In this document: positions 15,551-16,349 of the stretch, in pieces
Numbering within the stretch: the stretch's first letter is position 1
Layout: each line of letters begins with the position of its first letter
From: Saprospiraceae bacterium
GTDB taxonomy: Bacteria; Bacteroidota; Bacteroidia; Chitinophagales; Saprospiraceae
Length of the DNA: 16,349 nucleotides
NCBI GenBank assembly: GCA_013002625.1
Contig: JABDJE010000094.1
Location: 1-16,349, forward strand
Direction of reading: 5' to 3'
The notes under the pieces: model-generated
Seen by the model: the letters and a program-made list of their open reading frames with translations, nothing else
The model's database searches: none
What the model was told of the DNA's origin: nothing
Position numbers and translations under genes: made by a program

Positions 15551-16349
15551 TTAATTTTCATTCTGTGAACCAAATGTATAGTCAATCATGCGCCAGGTCT
15601 CCTGACGTCGTAAGGTTCTTATATCCTCAACCTTTTCCAGCACAGATTCAAATTCCATATCAGGGTGCACTTCAGACCAGGTCTCATTCGAATTTGGTGT
15701 GGTCATTTGCTCTAATGATCCATGGGCATCGACCGTAACATATTGGTATCCAAATTCTGCTCCATATGGGAATAATCTTCGAAATAAAAACCAGTCCTGA
15801 GCATTCCCTTCTTTAATTCTTTGCTGATGAAGGGGTTTCCAAATCTCTGTTTCCATTCCAATATATTCCTGGTCCTTACCAGGGTGGACGACCATATGAT
15901 TGACACTAATATATTCCGCAGGTTTAGTTGAAGGTCCAGGTACCGCTTCATCAACGAGGGCAAACATTTCTCCGCTGACAAGCGTTCTTAGCTTCTGCGT
16001 TTGTCTTTGAATCTCTTCGATATCTTTATCGGGATGAATTTCATTGAAGGATTCCATAAAATCAGTCCATGATATGTCGAAGGCTTGTTTCGAATCCTGG
16101 TACAGGTTTACGGTGGCATAATTATACTTTGTGTCTTCTCCGTAGGGGTAAATAATTTCATAAAGTATCCAACCCAACTTCTGCTCCTTATCCACAGATT
16201 TAGCATGAAGAGGTTTGTAAATGTTTTTTTCTATTTCAACATAGTTCTGAGCATCATCTGTGTCCATGTAATCGATGGCTATCACGAAACTATTATTTTG
16301 CTGGGCATTTAAAACGAATGCGCATACGACGAATAGAAGAGATAGGAGG
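15551..16349 (-). CDS. Exported protein with two tandem copies of one domain (5' end outside window)
   Basis: The frame stays open to the right edge, so the start codon is missing. The GTG at 16285 is not the true start: upstream codons encode LLSLLFVVCAFVLNAQQ, a signal-peptide core with a probable cleavage after NA. The visible 265 residues therefore belong to a secreted or periplasmic protein. The mature part is two repeats of about 110-125 residues, roughly at visible residues 22-133 and 147-257. Landmarks recur with a spacing of 123-126 residues: KPLH (45-48 and 171-174), [YF]PYG (67-70 and 193-196), HPD (105-107 and 228-230) and an RTL helix end. The motif order recalls dimeric alpha-beta-barrel (Dabb/NIPSNAP-like) proteins, but that is an inference. 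Function not recognised. Confidence 0.85.
   Translation of the reverse strand, partial: LLSLLFVVCAFVLNAQQNNSFVIAIDYMDTDDAQNYVEIEKNIYKPLHAKSVDKEQKLGWILYEIIYPYGEDTKYNYATVNLYQDSKQAFDISWTDFMESFNEIHPDKDIEEIQRQTQKLRTLVSGEMFALVDEAVPGPSTKPAEYISVNHMVVHPGKDQEYIGMETEIWKPLHQQRIKEGNAQDWFLFRRLFPYGAEFGYQYVTVDAHGSLEQMTTPNSNETWSEVHPDMEFESVLEKVEDIRTLRRQETWRMIDYTFGSQNEN

Overview
The window looks like chromosomal DNA from a Bacteroidetes (Bacteroidota) bacterium. The evidence is moderate-to-low GC, starts without Shine-Dalgarno sequences, a DUF4837-type lipoprotein (a family I know only from Bacteroidetes), paired POT-family peptide transporters, and signal peptides ending in the 'LNAQ' style common in that phylum. 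I see no rRNA, tRNA, CRISPR array, insertion sequence, phage gene or attachment site. Coding density is high, and no stretch over 300 bases lacks a gene.

Layout. (1) 208-3586: two tandem, same-strand POT/PTR2 proton-coupled oligopeptide transporters. (2) 3587-3777: an intergenic region holding a degenerate 7-bp tandem repeat present in both orientations, plus an orphan Shine-Dalgarno-like motif. (3) 3778-9343: a molybdenum-cofactor neighbourhood. A tight plus-strand operon encodes a mARC/YcbX-like MOSC protein, an unrecognised polytopic membrane protein and a THEP1-like P-loop NTPase. Converging on it is a minus-strand operon for a two-subunit exported molybdenum hydroxylase (2Fe-2S subunit, then Tat-targeted molybdopterin subunit). 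Divergent from that is a MocA-like cofactor nucleotidyltransferase. (4) 9354-10288: a VOC-family protein and a convergent isoprenylcysteine-methyltransferase-like membrane protein. (5) 10388-13152: plus-strand genes for a DUF4837 lipoprotein, an M29 metallo-aminopeptidase and a small unrecognised lipoprotein. (6) 13157-16349, minus strand: an Uup-type ABC-F ATPase, a short HPF/RaiA-like ribosome hibernation factor, and an exported protein with two copies of one domain. The last gene runs off the right edge, so its start is missing.

How the genes may work together. The clearest theme is molybdenum. MocA-type enzymes make the cytosine dinucleotide form of the cofactor used by xanthine-dehydrogenase-family enzymes such as the 6068-8705 pair, and the MOSC protein keeps the cysteine that binds molybdenum in mARC. 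The membrane protein and NTPase lie between these genes and are co-transcribed with the MOSC gene, so a role in molybdate or cofactor supply, or in maturation, is a reasonable but unproven inference. The transporters and the M29 peptidase fit a peptide-using lifestyle. The ABC-F and HPF-like proteins both act on ribosomes.

Nothing here is a proven new system. The best leads are the membrane protein/NTPase pair in the molybdenum context, the bidirectional heptamer repeat, and the internally duplicated exported protein.
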